64,000 nt of DNA. Source: Pontibacter korlensis. GTDB taxonomy: Bacteria > Bacteroidota > Bacteroidia > Cytophagales > Hymenobacteraceae. Location of the stretch: positions 3,190,001 through 3,254,000 of the forward strand of contig NZ_CP009621.1 in NCBI RefSeq assembly GCF_000973725.1, read 5' to 3'. Position numbers and translations under genes: made by a program. The notes below the pieces were generated by a model that searched no databases, was not told the DNA's origin, and was given only the letters and a program-made list of their open reading frames with translations. How positions within the stretch are numbered: the stretch's first letter is position 1; each line of letters opens with the position of its first letter. Shown here in pieces: positions 56,535 to 64,000 of this stretch.

Positions 56535-57425
56535 TTAAGTTTCGACTGCTGCAGTGTTACTTTTTCTGGCCACGCACATAAGAGTTAAAGCACTAGCGTC
56601 AGCATTAGGATTTCTTCCCGAAAGTATGCTGCCTAACCTGTACTTCAATTCTGCTTTACCTTTTTGCCCCTGTAAGACTTCAGCGCCCAATTCATGATTA
56701 TGAGGAAATATGTTCACCTCGAATCCTTGCGGCTTCAGGATGTTGATGAATAGTTCTTTTGTTACGCCATGACCAGGTTTATGATGGATTTCACAAGCTA
56801 AACCCCATTGTTGTTGACTGTCTGTCTTGTGAAAGCCATATCCTTTAATTTTATAGATAATAAGGCGGCTGTTCCACAGAAGTTTAGCCAAACCTTTATA
56901 ATTCCAAGCGCTAAGCTGCGGATCATGGTCTGTAACCAAAAGCCCGCCTGGTTTTACTAGCCGAGCTGCCTCCCTTAAAATAGCGCCCATATCATCACAA
57001 TGGTGGAGGGCTGCATTCATTACGACAATGTCAGCAAAGCCTGAAGTAAAAGGTAGTTTCTCCGCATTAGCAAGTAATGGTAAATAACCCTCTTTTTTTG
57101 CTAGTTCCAAGGACTTAGGAGCCACATCAATCCCTATCAATAGTTTTGGCTTACCTTTAAGTGTGGCAAATATGTTGCCAGGCCCACACCCAATATCAAC
57201 TACGATTTTATCTGTCCAATCACCGAGGGCTGCAGACCACCTCCTTTTAAAAGCTTCACTCCTGTGGCAATAGGTTAAATATTCTTCTGCCCACTCAGCA
57301 TGGTTGAAGTAATAAGCGTTAGCCATCAACCCTTCAGAAGGGTTATTGATGGGAACCTCTAAGTAGCTTTCTAATTCTCTTACATCAGCTTCTGGAGATA
57401 GAAAAGGAAGTAGTTCAGTTTTCAT
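56535..57425 (-). CDS. Class I SAM-dependent methyltransferase
   Basis: A 296-residue methyltransferase. Motif I is VVDIGCGPGN near residue 75, followed by LIGIDVAPKSLELAKKEG (acidic residue for the ribose), ADIVVMNAALHHCDDMGAIL (motif II-like) and LVKPGGLLVTDHDP (motif III). This order fits the Methyltransf_11 type. The substrate is unknown. Its position at the edge of the EPS cluster suggests modification of a sugar or lipid, but it runs in the opposite direction and may be unrelated. Confidence 0.88.
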   Translation of the reverse strand: MKTELLPFLSPEADVRELESYLEVPINNPSEGLMANAYYFNHAEWAEEYLTYCHRSEAFKRRWSAALGDWTDKIVVDIGCGPGNIFATLKGKPKLLIGIDVAPKSLELAKKEGYLPLLANAEKLPFTSGFADIVVMNAALHHCDDMGAILREAARLVKPGGLLVTDHDPQLSAWNYKGLAKLLWNSRLIIYKIKGYGFHKTDSQQQWGLACEIHHKPGHGVTKELFINILKPQGFEVNIFPHNHELGAEVLQGQKGKAELKYRLGSILSGRNPNADASALTLMCVARKSNTAAVET

Positions 57426-57871
57426 AAAATAACTAGAAGTAAAGTTAAAAAATAAGGAAGGGAAAGATGTTGACGCAACTTTGAATTATAATTTTCCTAG
57501 GAACGATTTATATTTTTAAAGATATAATTTCTAATTATTTATTTTTATAAAGGTTCAATAAAATAAGCGAATAGTACATATTTGAGGGTGAATAATGTTA
57601 AGTAGATGAGGTTATAGGCAGGTCGTGATCAATCATGAATTTTTTCAACAAGTTTGTGGAAGTACCCCACAAAAGAATGTAGTTGCTAAAGATGCTGGTT
57701 TGATCAATGCTCTACAGATTGATAAGTATTACTGCTCTTTCCTTAAAAGCTCTATCTTTGGGTACTACAGGCACAGAAACAAAAAGCTTCTTTTAAAAAC
57801 TTAAAGCCATTCTTATCTATGTTTAAATTAATTGTATTTAAAAGCAAATGTTTTATGTTAACTTTAGAACA
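57426..57871. other. Spacer between divergent genes
   Basis: About 446 bp with two divergent transcription starts expected. A 59-codon open frame (57625-57804, GTG start) has no recognisable domain and I do not call it a gene. No consensus promoter was found. Confidence 0.4.
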
Positions 57872-59020
57872 ATGGTATTGAACATAAAAATGCTATTTCT
57901 ACTCCTATTAATGATAATCTTTGCAGACCAGGCACAAAGCCAAATCCCAAAACGCGTCAGAGAGTACGGTGTCAGGATTGGAGTACTTTCGACAGGAAAG
58001 TATAATGCCATCACAGATGTTGCAGGAGTAACTGTAGGGCATACTACTCTTATTAAAGGCGACCAGGTTCGTACTGGTGTTACTGCTATATTGCCACATA
58101 CTACTAATATATTTCAGCAGAAAGTGCCTGCTGCCGTGTATGTTGGCAATGGCTTTGGCAAGCTGGCTGGCACTACGCAGGTGCAGGAGCTCGGAAATCT
58201 TGAAACTCCCATTGTACTTACTAATACCTTGAATGTAGCCACTGCTATGAATGCCGTGGTTGGCTATACTTTGCAGCAGCCCGGCAACGAAGAGGTACAG
58301 TCTGTTAATGCGGTGGTGGGAGAGACCAACGATGGTTACCTGAACGATATCCGCGGGAGGCATGTGACGGAGACGCATGTGCTGCAAGCTATACAAGAGG
58401 CAAAAGGCGGAGCGGTGCAGGAAGGAAATGTAGGCGCAGGTACCGGAACAGTGTGCTTTGGCTTCAAAGGAGGCATAGGTACCTCTTCTCGGGTATTACC
58501 GCAAAACGTGGGTGGCTATACTGTTGGTGTACTGGTGCAGACTAACTTTGGCGGTGTATTGCAGGTAGACGGGGTGCCAGTAGGGGAGGAGCTGAATCAG
58601 TATTACATGAATCAAAGAATCAAAGACAGCGCCGATGGCTCCTGCATGATTGTAGTGGCTACCGACGCACCCGTTGATGCACGGAACCTGGAGCGGATGG
58701 CGAAACGTGCCATGATGGGACTGGCAAAAACAGGTGGCATCGCCTCAAATGGCAGCGGCGACTATGTAATTGCTTTTTCATCTAATCCTGATCTGCGCAT
58801 ACCATACAGCACAAAAGATAAAACTCAGGCAGCACCTATACTTCGGAATGATGAAATGTCGCCGTTGTTTATGGCTGTAATCGAAGCTACGGAAGAGGCG
58901 ATCATCAATTCGCTTTTTATGGCAGAAACGATGCAGGGAAAGGAGAACAGAACCGTAGAGGCACTTCCTGTTAATAAAGTAACTAAATTGCTGAAAAAAC
59001 ATCATGCACTCAAACCCTAA
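57872..59020 (+). CDS. P1-family peptidase, DmpA-like L-aminopeptidase
   Basis: An N-terminal nucleophile hydrolase of the DmpA/P1 family. I prefer the ATG at 57872 (382 residues); ATGs at 57848 and 57890 are also in frame. The signal peptide (ending ADQAQSQ) suggests export to the periplasm. Family motifs include ITDVAGVTVGHTTL, VNAVVGETNDGYLNDIRG and GNVGAGTGTVCFGFKGGIGTSSR. The Gly-Ser bond in DSADGSCMIVVATDAP is the expected self-cleavage site that makes Ser the N-terminal nucleophile. Enzymes of this family release N-terminal D- or L-amino acids from peptides. Its stop overlaps the aminotransferase start by 17 bp. Confidence 0.9.
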   Translation: MVLNIKMLFLLLLMIIFADQAQSQIPKRVREYGVRIGVLSTGKYNAITDVAGVTVGHTTLIKGDQVRTGVTAILPHTTNIFQQKVPAAVYVGNGFGKLAGTTQVQELGNLETPIVLTNTLNVATAMNAVVGYTLQQPGNEEVQSVNAVVGETNDGYLNDIRGRHVTETHVLQAIQEAKGGAVQEGNVGAGTGTVCFGFKGGIGTSSRVLPQNVGGYTVGVLVQTNFGGVLQVDGVPVGEELNQYYMNQRIKDSADGSCMIVVATDAPVDARNLERMAKRAMMGLAKTGGIASNGSGDYVIAFSSNPDLRIPYSTKDKTQAAPILRNDEMSPLFMAVIEATEEAIINSLFMAETMQGKENRTVEALPVNKVTKLLKKHHALKP

Positions 59021-59855
59021 CTATGCCTACGTCCGCGGCCAGGTGGTGCCGTTAGATCAAGCTTTTCTGCACATTAGTGACCTTGCCATACAAAGAGGTT
59101 ACGGCGTTTTTGACTACTTCAGAGTGCATAATGGTCGCCCTGTTTTTCTGGATGATTACCTAATGCGCCTTCAGGAGTCGGCAAAGGCTTTGCATATGGA
59201 GGTACCGCTATCTGATGAGGAGTTGAAGGAGGTGATACTGGACATCATCAGCAAGAACGATATTCCGGTTTCAGGTATCAAGATGATTCTGACAGGGGGC
59301 TACTCTGCTAATGGCTATGATCCGGCTGAGCCTAGCTTAGTCATACTTCAGCAACCGATGGCACTTCCAAGCTCTGAATTAGTTGAAAAGGGAATAAAGA
59401 TCATCACCCATGATTATGTGCGGGAGGTGCCAAGAGCCAAAACCATCAACTATACTATGGGCATCCGTCTGATAGATGAGATCAGGCAGCAAGGGGCACA
59501 TGATGTGCTTTACGAGCGAAATGGGGTGGTAACCGAGTTTCCGCGCTGCAACCTGTTTATAGTGAAGCATGATGACACGGTAATCACTCCGGCAGAGAAT
59601 GTGCTGCTTGGCGTAACGCGAAAGAACGTGCTGGCCCTTGCCGATCAGAAGTATAAAGCTGTTGAAGGAGAGGTGACAGTTGAGGACATCTACCAGGCTA
59701 AAGAGGTGTTCCTGACTAGTACCACCAAAAGAATTTTACCGATAGTTCAGGTGAACGATCAGGTTATCGGAAGCGGTAAGCCAGGAGCTGTAACCTTAGA
59801 CCTTTTGCAGGCCCTTATAAAGCTTGAAGAGGCATATTTCTCTTTAGCTGTTTAA
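59004..59855 (+). CDS. Class IV PLP aminotransferase (D-amino acid/branched-chain type)
   Basis: A 283-residue PLP enzyme of fold type IV, the fold of branched-chain and D-amino acid aminotransferases and aminodeoxychorismate lyase. The catalytic Lys is in PRAKTINYTMGIRL near residue 146, and ERNGVVTEFPRCNLFIVK holds the conserved Glu and Asn. The phosphate-binding LLGVTRKNVLALA follows. The sequence diverges clearly from the ilvE product downstream. It is coupled to a DmpA-like peptidase, so a role in peptide-derived amino acid use is possible. The exact substrate cannot be assigned. Confidence 0.88.
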   Translation: MHSNPNYAYVRGQVVPLDQAFLHISDLAIQRGYGVFDYFRVHNGRPVFLDDYLMRLQESAKALHMEVPLSDEELKEVILDIISKNDIPVSGIKMILTGGYSANGYDPAEPSLVILQQPMALPSSELVEKGIKIITHDYVREVPRAKTINYTMGIRLIDEIRQQGAHDVLYERNGVVTEFPRCNLFIVKHDDTVITPAENVLLGVTRKNVLALADQKYKAVEGEVTVEDIYQAKEVFLTSTTKRILPIVQVNDQVIGSGKPGAVTLDLLQALIKLEEAYFSLAV

Positions 59856-59917
59856 ATGTTACTGTTTTACAGAGGTATAGCTTTTCAGAAGATTGCGCAT
59901 AAAAAAATAAAATTTTT

Positions 59918-59948
59918 CTTGCTTCTTTAGTTTCAGCCGCTACATTTG
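59918..59948 (+). promoter_or_regulatory. Bacteroidota promoter for the ilv leader
   Basis: TACATTTG at 59941-59948 is an exact TAnnTTTG -7 box. CTTG/TTG ends at 59921, leaving 19 bp between the two elements, the spacing known for Bacteroidota sigma-ABfr promoters. Transcription should begin about 59953-59956, some 20 bases before leader peptide 1. Confidence 0.7.
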
Positions 59949-59975
59949 CAAGTACAACACTGATATTTCTTTTGA

Positions 59976-60053
59976 ATGAATAAGCAAACGGTACTCTGCC
60001 ACTTTATTATTAGCCTCGTGGTCATTTCACGTGGAGTGGAGATGGTTTGCTGA
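59976..60053 (+). CDS. Leader peptide 1 of the ilv attenuator (25 residues)
   Basis: An ATG at 59976 opens 25 codons, ending TGA at 60053. The peptide contains FIISLVVIS and ten branched-chain residues out of 25 (Val6, Leu7, Ile11, Ile12, Leu14, Val15, Val16, Ile17, Val21, Val24). The end of the frame (GGAGATGG, 60038-60045) can pair with CCATCTCC (60088-60095), the 5' side of the terminator that follows. This is the layout of a ribosome-mediated attenuator, where stalling at the LVVI codons frees the antiterminator. Confidence 0.7.
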   Translation: MNKQTVLCHFIISLVVISRGVEMVC

Positions 60054-60084
60054 TTTTGAACGCGAAAAATAAGCCTAAATACTG

Positions 60085-60115
60085 CAGCCATCTCCTTTGA
60101 GAGATGGCTGTTTTA
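60085..60115 (+). terminator. Intrinsic terminator 1 of the ilv leader
   Basis: CAGCCATCTC (60085-60094) pairs perfectly with GAGATGGCTG (60101-60110) around a 6-nt loop, followed by TTTTA. The 5' arm can instead pair with 60038-60045 at the end of leader peptide 1. Confidence 0.8.
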
Positions 60116-60140
60116 TTATAACTGGAATTAAAAAATTAAG

Positions 60141-60203
60141 ATGTTTCTACCGCTTATAGTGGTCATTATTATTGTGATTATTAGTCCTCTACCCACGGGT
60201 TGA
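60141..60203 (+). CDS. Leader peptide 2 of the ilv attenuator (20 residues, Ile/Val-rich)
   Basis: An ATG at 60141 opens 20 codons, ending TGA at 60203. Twelve of the 20 residues are Ile, Val or Leu, with the core LIVVIIIVII. Such a composition is hard to explain except as a sensing peptide for charged tRNA-Ile, tRNA-Val and tRNA-Leu. The segment GGGTTGAAGG (60197-60206), which spans the stop codon, can pair imperfectly with the 5' arm of the next terminator (60231-60241). Confidence 0.8.
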   Translation: MFLPLIVVIIIVIISPLPTG

Positions 60204-60224
60204 AGGAACGGCCTTTTATTGTCT

Positions 60225-60264
60225 AAAAAGCCTTTCTGACCACCCGGTTAGAAAGGCTTTTTTT
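60225..60264 (+). terminator. Intrinsic terminator 2 of the ilv leader
   Basis: A 17-bp stem pairs 60225-60241 (AAAAAGCCTTTCTGACC) with 60246-60262 around the loop ACCC, with one G-U pair. A run of seven T residues ends the structure (60258-60264). It stands 43 bp before ilvE. Confidence 0.88.
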
Positions 60265-60307
60265 ATACCTGAATATCGAACCTAACACCTTAAAACACAT
60301 AAAAAAG

Positions 60308-61201
60308 ATGTACTTTGACAGTAACACGCTAGCCTATCTCGACGGAGCCTATGTAAAAGCTAATGAAGCTTCCTGCTCCGTTTATGCACAAACTCTACAT
60401 TACGGCTACTCTGTTTTCGAGGGAATCCGTTCTTACAAAACACCAAACGGGCCGCAGATCTTCAAAGCCAAAGAGCACTATGAGCGCCTGCACTACTCTT
60501 GCCAGACTGTGGGGCTCCCGCTGGAGTACTCAGTAGAGGAGTTAACAGAAATTACTTATAAGCTACTGGAGCTAAATAACCTGCAGGATGCCTACATCCG
60601 TCCGTTGGTATTTGCTGGTACACCCAACATGAGCCTGACGACTGCACAGAAAAGCAATCTGCTGATAGCAGTTTGGGAATGGGGCAAGTACCTCGGCGAC
60701 AAAACGCTGCGCCTGATGATATCTCCCTATGAGCGACCTAACCCCAAATCGGTTCCTATTGAGGCCAAGGTGGCCGGGCACTATGTAAACTCGACCATAG
60801 CTTGTTCCGATGCCAAAGCCAAAGGCTATGACGAGGCTCTTTTGCTTGACATGAATGGTTTTGTAGCAGAAGGCCCTGGTGCCAACTTCTTCTATGAGAA
60901 AGATGGAGAGCTGTTTACCGCGCCTCCAGGCAGTATTCTTCGTGGTATCACCCGCAACACCATTATTGACCTGGCGCGAGAGGCTGGCATTACAGTGCAC
61001 GAGAAGTTCTTTACGCCAGATGTGCTTTTTAATGAGGCGGAGGCTGCTTTCATGACGGGTACTGCTGCAGAGGTAGTAGGGGTGCAGTCAATCAACGAGC
61101 ATGTATTCTCCAAACCTTACAAGGAAAGTATAGGAGCCCTTCTGGCTGATAAGTATGCAGCCTTGGTTACTGGTTGCCTGACTCCTACACTAGAGATTTA
61201 G
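60308..61201 (+). CDS. ilvE: Branched-chain amino acid aminotransferase
   Basis: PLP-dependent transaminase for the last step of Ile, Val and Leu synthesis, 297 residues, the usual length. LHYGYSVFEGIRSYKT is the N-terminal BCAT signature. The catalytic Lys lies in VPIEAKVAGHYVNST near residue 155. The C-terminal half has EALLLDMNGFVAEGPGANFFYEKDG and GSILRGITRNTIIDLA, the PLP-phosphate site. It is the first gene after the tandem attenuator, which strongly supports the ilvE assignment over a D-amino acid transaminase. Confidence 0.96.
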   Translation: MYFDSNTLAYLDGAYVKANEASCSVYAQTLHYGYSVFEGIRSYKTPNGPQIFKAKEHYERLHYSCQTVGLPLEYSVEELTEITYKLLELNNLQDAYIRPLVFAGTPNMSLTTAQKSNLLIAVWEWGKYLGDKTLRLMISPYERPNPKSVPIEAKVAGHYVNSTIACSDAKAKGYDEALLLDMNGFVAEGPGANFFYEKDGELFTAPPGSILRGITRNTIIDLAREAGITVHEKFFTPDVLFNEAEAAFMTGTAAEVVGVQSINEHVFSKPYKESIGALLADKYAALVTGCLTPTLEI

Positions 61202-61217
61202 AACTAGATATTTAGAC

Positions 61218-61343
61218 CTGAAACCATACTTTCTGCTGGGTTAGAGATAGTATTTTGATAAAGGTTAAGTGGTTGTAAAACAATAGTTTATGTTTTTGAT
61301 GCTGGCTTTTAGAAATAATGACAAGCAGAAAGTATGGTTTCAG
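61218..61343. repeat. 126-bp element with perfect 20-bp terminal inverted repeats
   Basis: CTGAAACCATACTTTCTGCT (61218-61237) is the exact reverse complement of 61324-61343, enclosing 86 bp of AT-rich sequence without a gene. It lies between ilvE and ilvD. No target-site duplication is evident. It may be a miniature inverted-repeat element or a folded RNA segment between the two genes. Confidence 0.65.
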
Positions 61344-61482
61344 AACCAATAACTGTTACCTGATCTTGTGCACCAGAAGCTAAAATAGTTACTGCCTCTA
61401 GCGGGGTAGCATCTTACTGAAGACCTGTAACAAGCGCCTCTCTGGAGGGGTGCATTTGTTTACCTCTAACCACCTTAAAACA

Positions 61483-63210
61483 ATGGCATTAAATAAATAC
61501 AGCCGCATCTATACCCAGGACGACAGCCTTCCGGCATCGCAGGCCATGCTCATAGGCTCAGGTCTGTCGGAAGCTGATCTTCGCAAGCCCTTTGTAGGCA
61601 TCTGCTCTACAGGCTTTGATGGTAATACCTGCAATATGCATCTCAATGCTTTGGCCGATGATGTAAAGCAGGGTGTAAACCAGCATGGGATGGTGGGGCT
61701 GCGCTTTAACACCATTGGCGTAAGCGATGGCATAACCAACGGTACACCGGGTATGCGTTACTCTTTGGTATCGCGCGAAATCATAGCTGATTCTATAGAA
61801 ACTATCACCGGTGCCCATAATTATGATGCCTTGACTTGTGTGGTAGGCTGTGACAAAAACATGCCGGGCTCTCTGATGGCAATGGCTCGCCTGAACCGTC
61901 CATCGCTTATGGTATATGGCGGTACCATCAAAGGTGGAGACTTCAAAGGAGAAAAGCTCAATATCGTGTCTTGCTTCGAGGCTTACGGCAAGAAGTTGAA
62001 CGGTACCATCTCTGATGAAGATTATCGTGGCATTATCCGCAACGCCTGCCCTGGCCCGGGTGCCTGTGGTGGCATGTATACGGCTAACACCATGGCTTCT
62101 GCTGCAGAGGCACTGGGTATGTCTATTCCTTTTTCCTCATCTGCTCCGGCAGTTAGTGCCGAGAAACAGGCTGAATGCCTAAGCACAGGCCAATACTTGC
62201 TGCGCCTGCTCGAGCGCGACATCAAGCCAAGAGATATACTTGTTCGCGAGGCTTTTGAGAATGCGCTGGTACTGATAACCGTGCTGGGCGGCTCTACCAA
62301 TGCAGTATTGCATCTGATTGCCATTGCGCATGCAGCTGGTGTGAAGCTTACGCTGGAGGACTTTCAGCAGGTAAGCAATCGGGTGCCTGTTTTGGCTGAT
62401 CTTAAACCGAGTGGTAAGTACCTGATGGAGGACCTTTCTGCCTTCGGTGGCGTTCCGGCCGTGATGCGCACCCTGTTGGATGAAAAGCTTCTGACTGGTG
62501 ACTTGCTAACTGTAACGGGCCAGACGCTGGCTGAAAACCTGGCGGATGTGAAGCCACTGGGGCAGGAGCAGGATTTGTTGCGCCCTCTTTCAAACCCTAT
62601 CAAAGTAGATGGCCATATCCAGACGCTGTATGGTAATCTGGCTCCGAAGGGTGCTGTGGCCAAGATCTCTGGCAAAGAGGGGCATAGGTTCGAAGGACCG
62701 GCCATTGTTTTCAATTCGGAAGAAGAGCTGAATGAAGGTATAACGCTGGGTAAAATACAGCCTGGCCACGTCGTCGTCATCCGCTATGTAGGTCCGAAAG
62801 GTGGACCAGGTATGCCTGAAATGCTGAAGCCAACTTCTGCCATTATGGGGGCTGGCTTAGGAGATAAGGTAGCCCTGATTACGGATGGTCGCTTCTCTGG
62901 CGGTACACATGGCTTTGTGATCGGACATGTTTGTCCTGAAGCTTACGATGGCGGTACGATCGCTCTGGTGGAGAATGATGACCTCATTACACTGGATGCT
63001 ACCATCAACAGTATTCACCTGCACGTGGATGAGGCGTTGCTCCAACTACGCCGCGATAGCTGGCAGCAACCAAAAGCTAATGTACAGCAGGGAGTGTTGC
63101 TGAAGTATGTCAGAACCGTGAGCGACGCAAGTAACGGATGTATAACCGATTTAGAGGAAGCCCATGTTAACGAAAGAGAAACAAGTAGCAGCATCGCCAG
63201 AGCAAACTAA
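61483..63210 (+). CDS. ilvD: Dihydroxy-acid dehydratase
   Basis: Iron-sulfur dehydratase of branched-chain amino acid synthesis, 575 residues. I choose the ATG at 61483 ([12 protein letters not shown]); a GTG at 61450 would add 11 residues. Cluster cysteines are in [21 protein letters not shown] and [25 protein letters not shown] and [19 protein letters not shown] are family signatures near the active site. It follows ilvE by 281 bp and overlaps the acetolactate synthase gene by 47 bp. Confidence 0.96.
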   Translation: MALNKYSRIYTQDDSLPASQAMLIGSGLSEADLRKPFVGICSTGFDGNTCNMHLNALADDVKQGVNQHGMVGLRFNTIGVSDGITNGTPGMRYSLVSREIIADSIETITGAHNYDALTCVVGCDKNMPGSLMAMARLNRPSLMVYGGTIKGGDFKGEKLNIVSCFEAYGKKLNGTISDEDYRGIIRNACPGPGACGGMYTANTMASAAEALGMSIPFSSSAPAVSAEKQAECLSTGQYLLRLLERDIKPRDILVREAFENALVLITVLGGSTNAVLHLIAIAHAAGVKLTLEDFQQVSNRVPVLADLKPSGKYLMEDLSAFGGVPAVMRTLLDEKLLTGDLLTVTGQTLAENLADVKPLGQEQDLLRPLSNPIKVDGHIQTLYGNLAPKGAVAKISGKEGHRFEGPAIVFNSEEELNEGITLGKIQPGHVVVIRYVGPKGGPGMPEMLKPTSAIMGAGLGDKVALITDGRFSGGTHGFVIGHVCPEAYDGGTIALVENDDLITLDATINSIHLHVDEALLQLRRDSWQQPKANVQQGVLLKYVRTVSDASNGCITDLEEAHVNERETSSSIARAN

Positions 63211-64000
63211 AACCATCTCAGGTGCCGAGGCACTTATACTTGCCTTACTGGAAGAGAAGGTGGATACCATATTCGGGTATCCTGGCGGTGCCATAATGCC
63301 TGTGTATGATGCTTTGTTCGACTACACAGATAAGCTGAATCATGTACTGGTGCGTCACGAGCAGGGCGCTATACATGCAGGTCAGGGCTATGCGCGATCT
63401 TCGGGTAAGGTGGGCGTAGTGTTTGCCACCAGCGGACCGGGTGCTACCAACCTTGTAACCGGACTGGCAGATGCCCAGATCGATAGTACGCCATTAGTTT
63501 GTATTACTGGTCAGGTGTTCGCCCATTTATTGGGTACAGACGCTTTTCAGGAAACGGATATATTGAACATCACCACACCGGTTACCAAGTGGAACTACCA
63601 GGTAACCGATGCCAATGAAATACCGGAGGTGATGGCGAAGGCATTTTACATTGCCAAGAGCGGTCGTCCGGGGCCAGTACTGATTGATATCTCTAAAAAT
63701 GCCCAGCTGCAGAAGTTTGACTTTGCTGGCTACACTCCTTGCAAGCACATCCGCAGCTATCGACCCAAGCCTATCGTAAGGCACGAGTACATTGCGCAGG
63801 CTGCTGAGGTGATCAACCAGGCAAAGAAGCCATTCGTGCTGTGGGGCCAGGGAGTTATGCTGGGTTCGGCTGAGAAAGAGTTTAGGACTTTCATCGAAAA
63901 GAGTGGTATACCTGCTGCCTGGACTATTTTAGGGGCAGGAGCACTTCCTTCGGACCATCCGCAAAATGTAGGTATGCTGGGCATGCATGGCAACTACGGG
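63164..64000 (+). CDS. ilvB: Acetolactate synthase large subunit (partial, 3' end outside window)
   Basis: ThDP-dependent enzyme that starts Ile/Val synthesis. I translated 279 residues from the ATG at 63164 to the window edge with no stop. [32 protein letters not shown] (with the essential ThDP Glu) and [24 protein letters not shown] are diagnostic. [19 protein letters not shown] and RPGPVLIDI follow as in AHAS. The C-terminal ThDP domain is not included. The 47-bp overlap with ilvD implies coupled translation. The regulatory subunit gene is presumably next. Confidence 0.95.
   Translation, partial: MLTKEKQVAASPEQTKTISGAEALILALLEEKVDTIFGYPGGAIMPVYDALFDYTDKLNHVLVRHEQGAIHAGQGYARSSGKVGVVFATSGPGATNLVTGLADAQIDSTPLVCITGQVFAHLLGTDAFQETDILNITTPVTKWNYQVTDANEIPEVMAKAFYIAKSGRPGPVLIDISKNAQLQKFDFAGYTPCKHIRSYRPKPIVRHEYIAQAAEVINQAKKPFVLWGQGVMLGSAEKEFRTFIEKSGIPAAWTILGAGALPSDHPQNVGMLGMHGNYG

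Noticed and set aside
57610..57804. Open frame of about 60 codons starting near GTG 57625 between the methyltransferase and the DmpA-like peptidase
   Set aside because: No recognisable domain, no Shine-Dalgarno sequence and no clear codon pattern; chance open frame or decayed gene cannot be told apart.
61318..61383. 21-codon frame between ilvE and ilvD as a third leader peptide
   Set aside because: It has few branched-chain codons (Leu-Ile-Leu only), and no terminator hairpin with a T-run follows. It also overlaps the inverted-repeat arm.

Overview
The window is from a member of the Bacteroidota, most like Pontibacter or a close relative in the Hymenobacteraceae (Cytophagales). The signs are Bacteroidota-type promoters (TAnnTTTG), a type IX secretion C-terminal domain, an exosortase with a short PID-type sorting protein, CzcA/CusA-type metal efflux genes, and a 13-subunit nuo operon with fused nuoC and nuoD. 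The family and genus assignment is inferred from gene content, not from a marker gene. No rRNA, tRNA, CRISPR array or intact insertion sequence is visible.

Region 1 (1-9043, mostly minus strand). A copper/silver-type RND efflux operon reads HYC_CC_PP-type small protein, CusA-like pump, TolC-like channel, CusB-like adaptor (cut by the window edge). Upstream of it are a chloramphenicol-acetyltransferase-like gene and a secreted protein of unknown function.

Region 2 (9100-24287, minus strand). A complete NADH:quinone oxidoreductase (complex I) operon is transcribed nuoA, B, CD, E, F, G, H, I, J, K, L, M, N. It is interrupted only by a 239-bp gap after nuoB and by short palindromic REP-like hairpins between nuoH/nuoI and nuoM/nuoN. 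A CBS-domain protein gene lies just upstream of nuoA.

Region 3 (about 24.8-57.5 kb). This AT-rich block is devoted to surface polysaccharide and surface proteins. On the minus strand are a priming polyprenyl-phosphate sugar transferase and an exosortase mini-system (protease, associated membrane protein, tiny sorting substrate). On the plus strand are a Wza-type export lipoprotein, a Wzc-type BY-kinase, a pyruvyltransferase-like protein, a Wzx-like flippase, an acyltransferase, eight glycosyltransferase-like genes and a Wzy-like polymerase. A 2119-residue type IX secreted multidomain protein follows; it carries a 773-bp GC-rich segment that occurs twice and appears identical. Then come a WcaF-like acetyltransferase, a family 2 glycosyltransferase, a WcaI-like glycosyltransferase and a methyltransferase. 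Together they form an apparent Wzx/Wzy-dependent exopolysaccharide locus.

Region 4 (57.8-64.0 kb, plus strand). A DmpA-like peptidase overlaps a class IV aminotransferase. The branched-chain amino acid genes ilvE, ilvD and the start of ilvB follow. Ahead of ilvE is a well-formed regulatory leader with a promoter, two successive short peptides rich in Ile/Val/Leu, and an intrinsic terminator after each: a tandem attenuator.

The most notable items are the tandem ilv attenuator, the apparently perfect GC-rich duplication inside an AT-rich secreted protein gene, and the co-location of exosortase and type IX sorted proteins in one exopolysaccharide locus.
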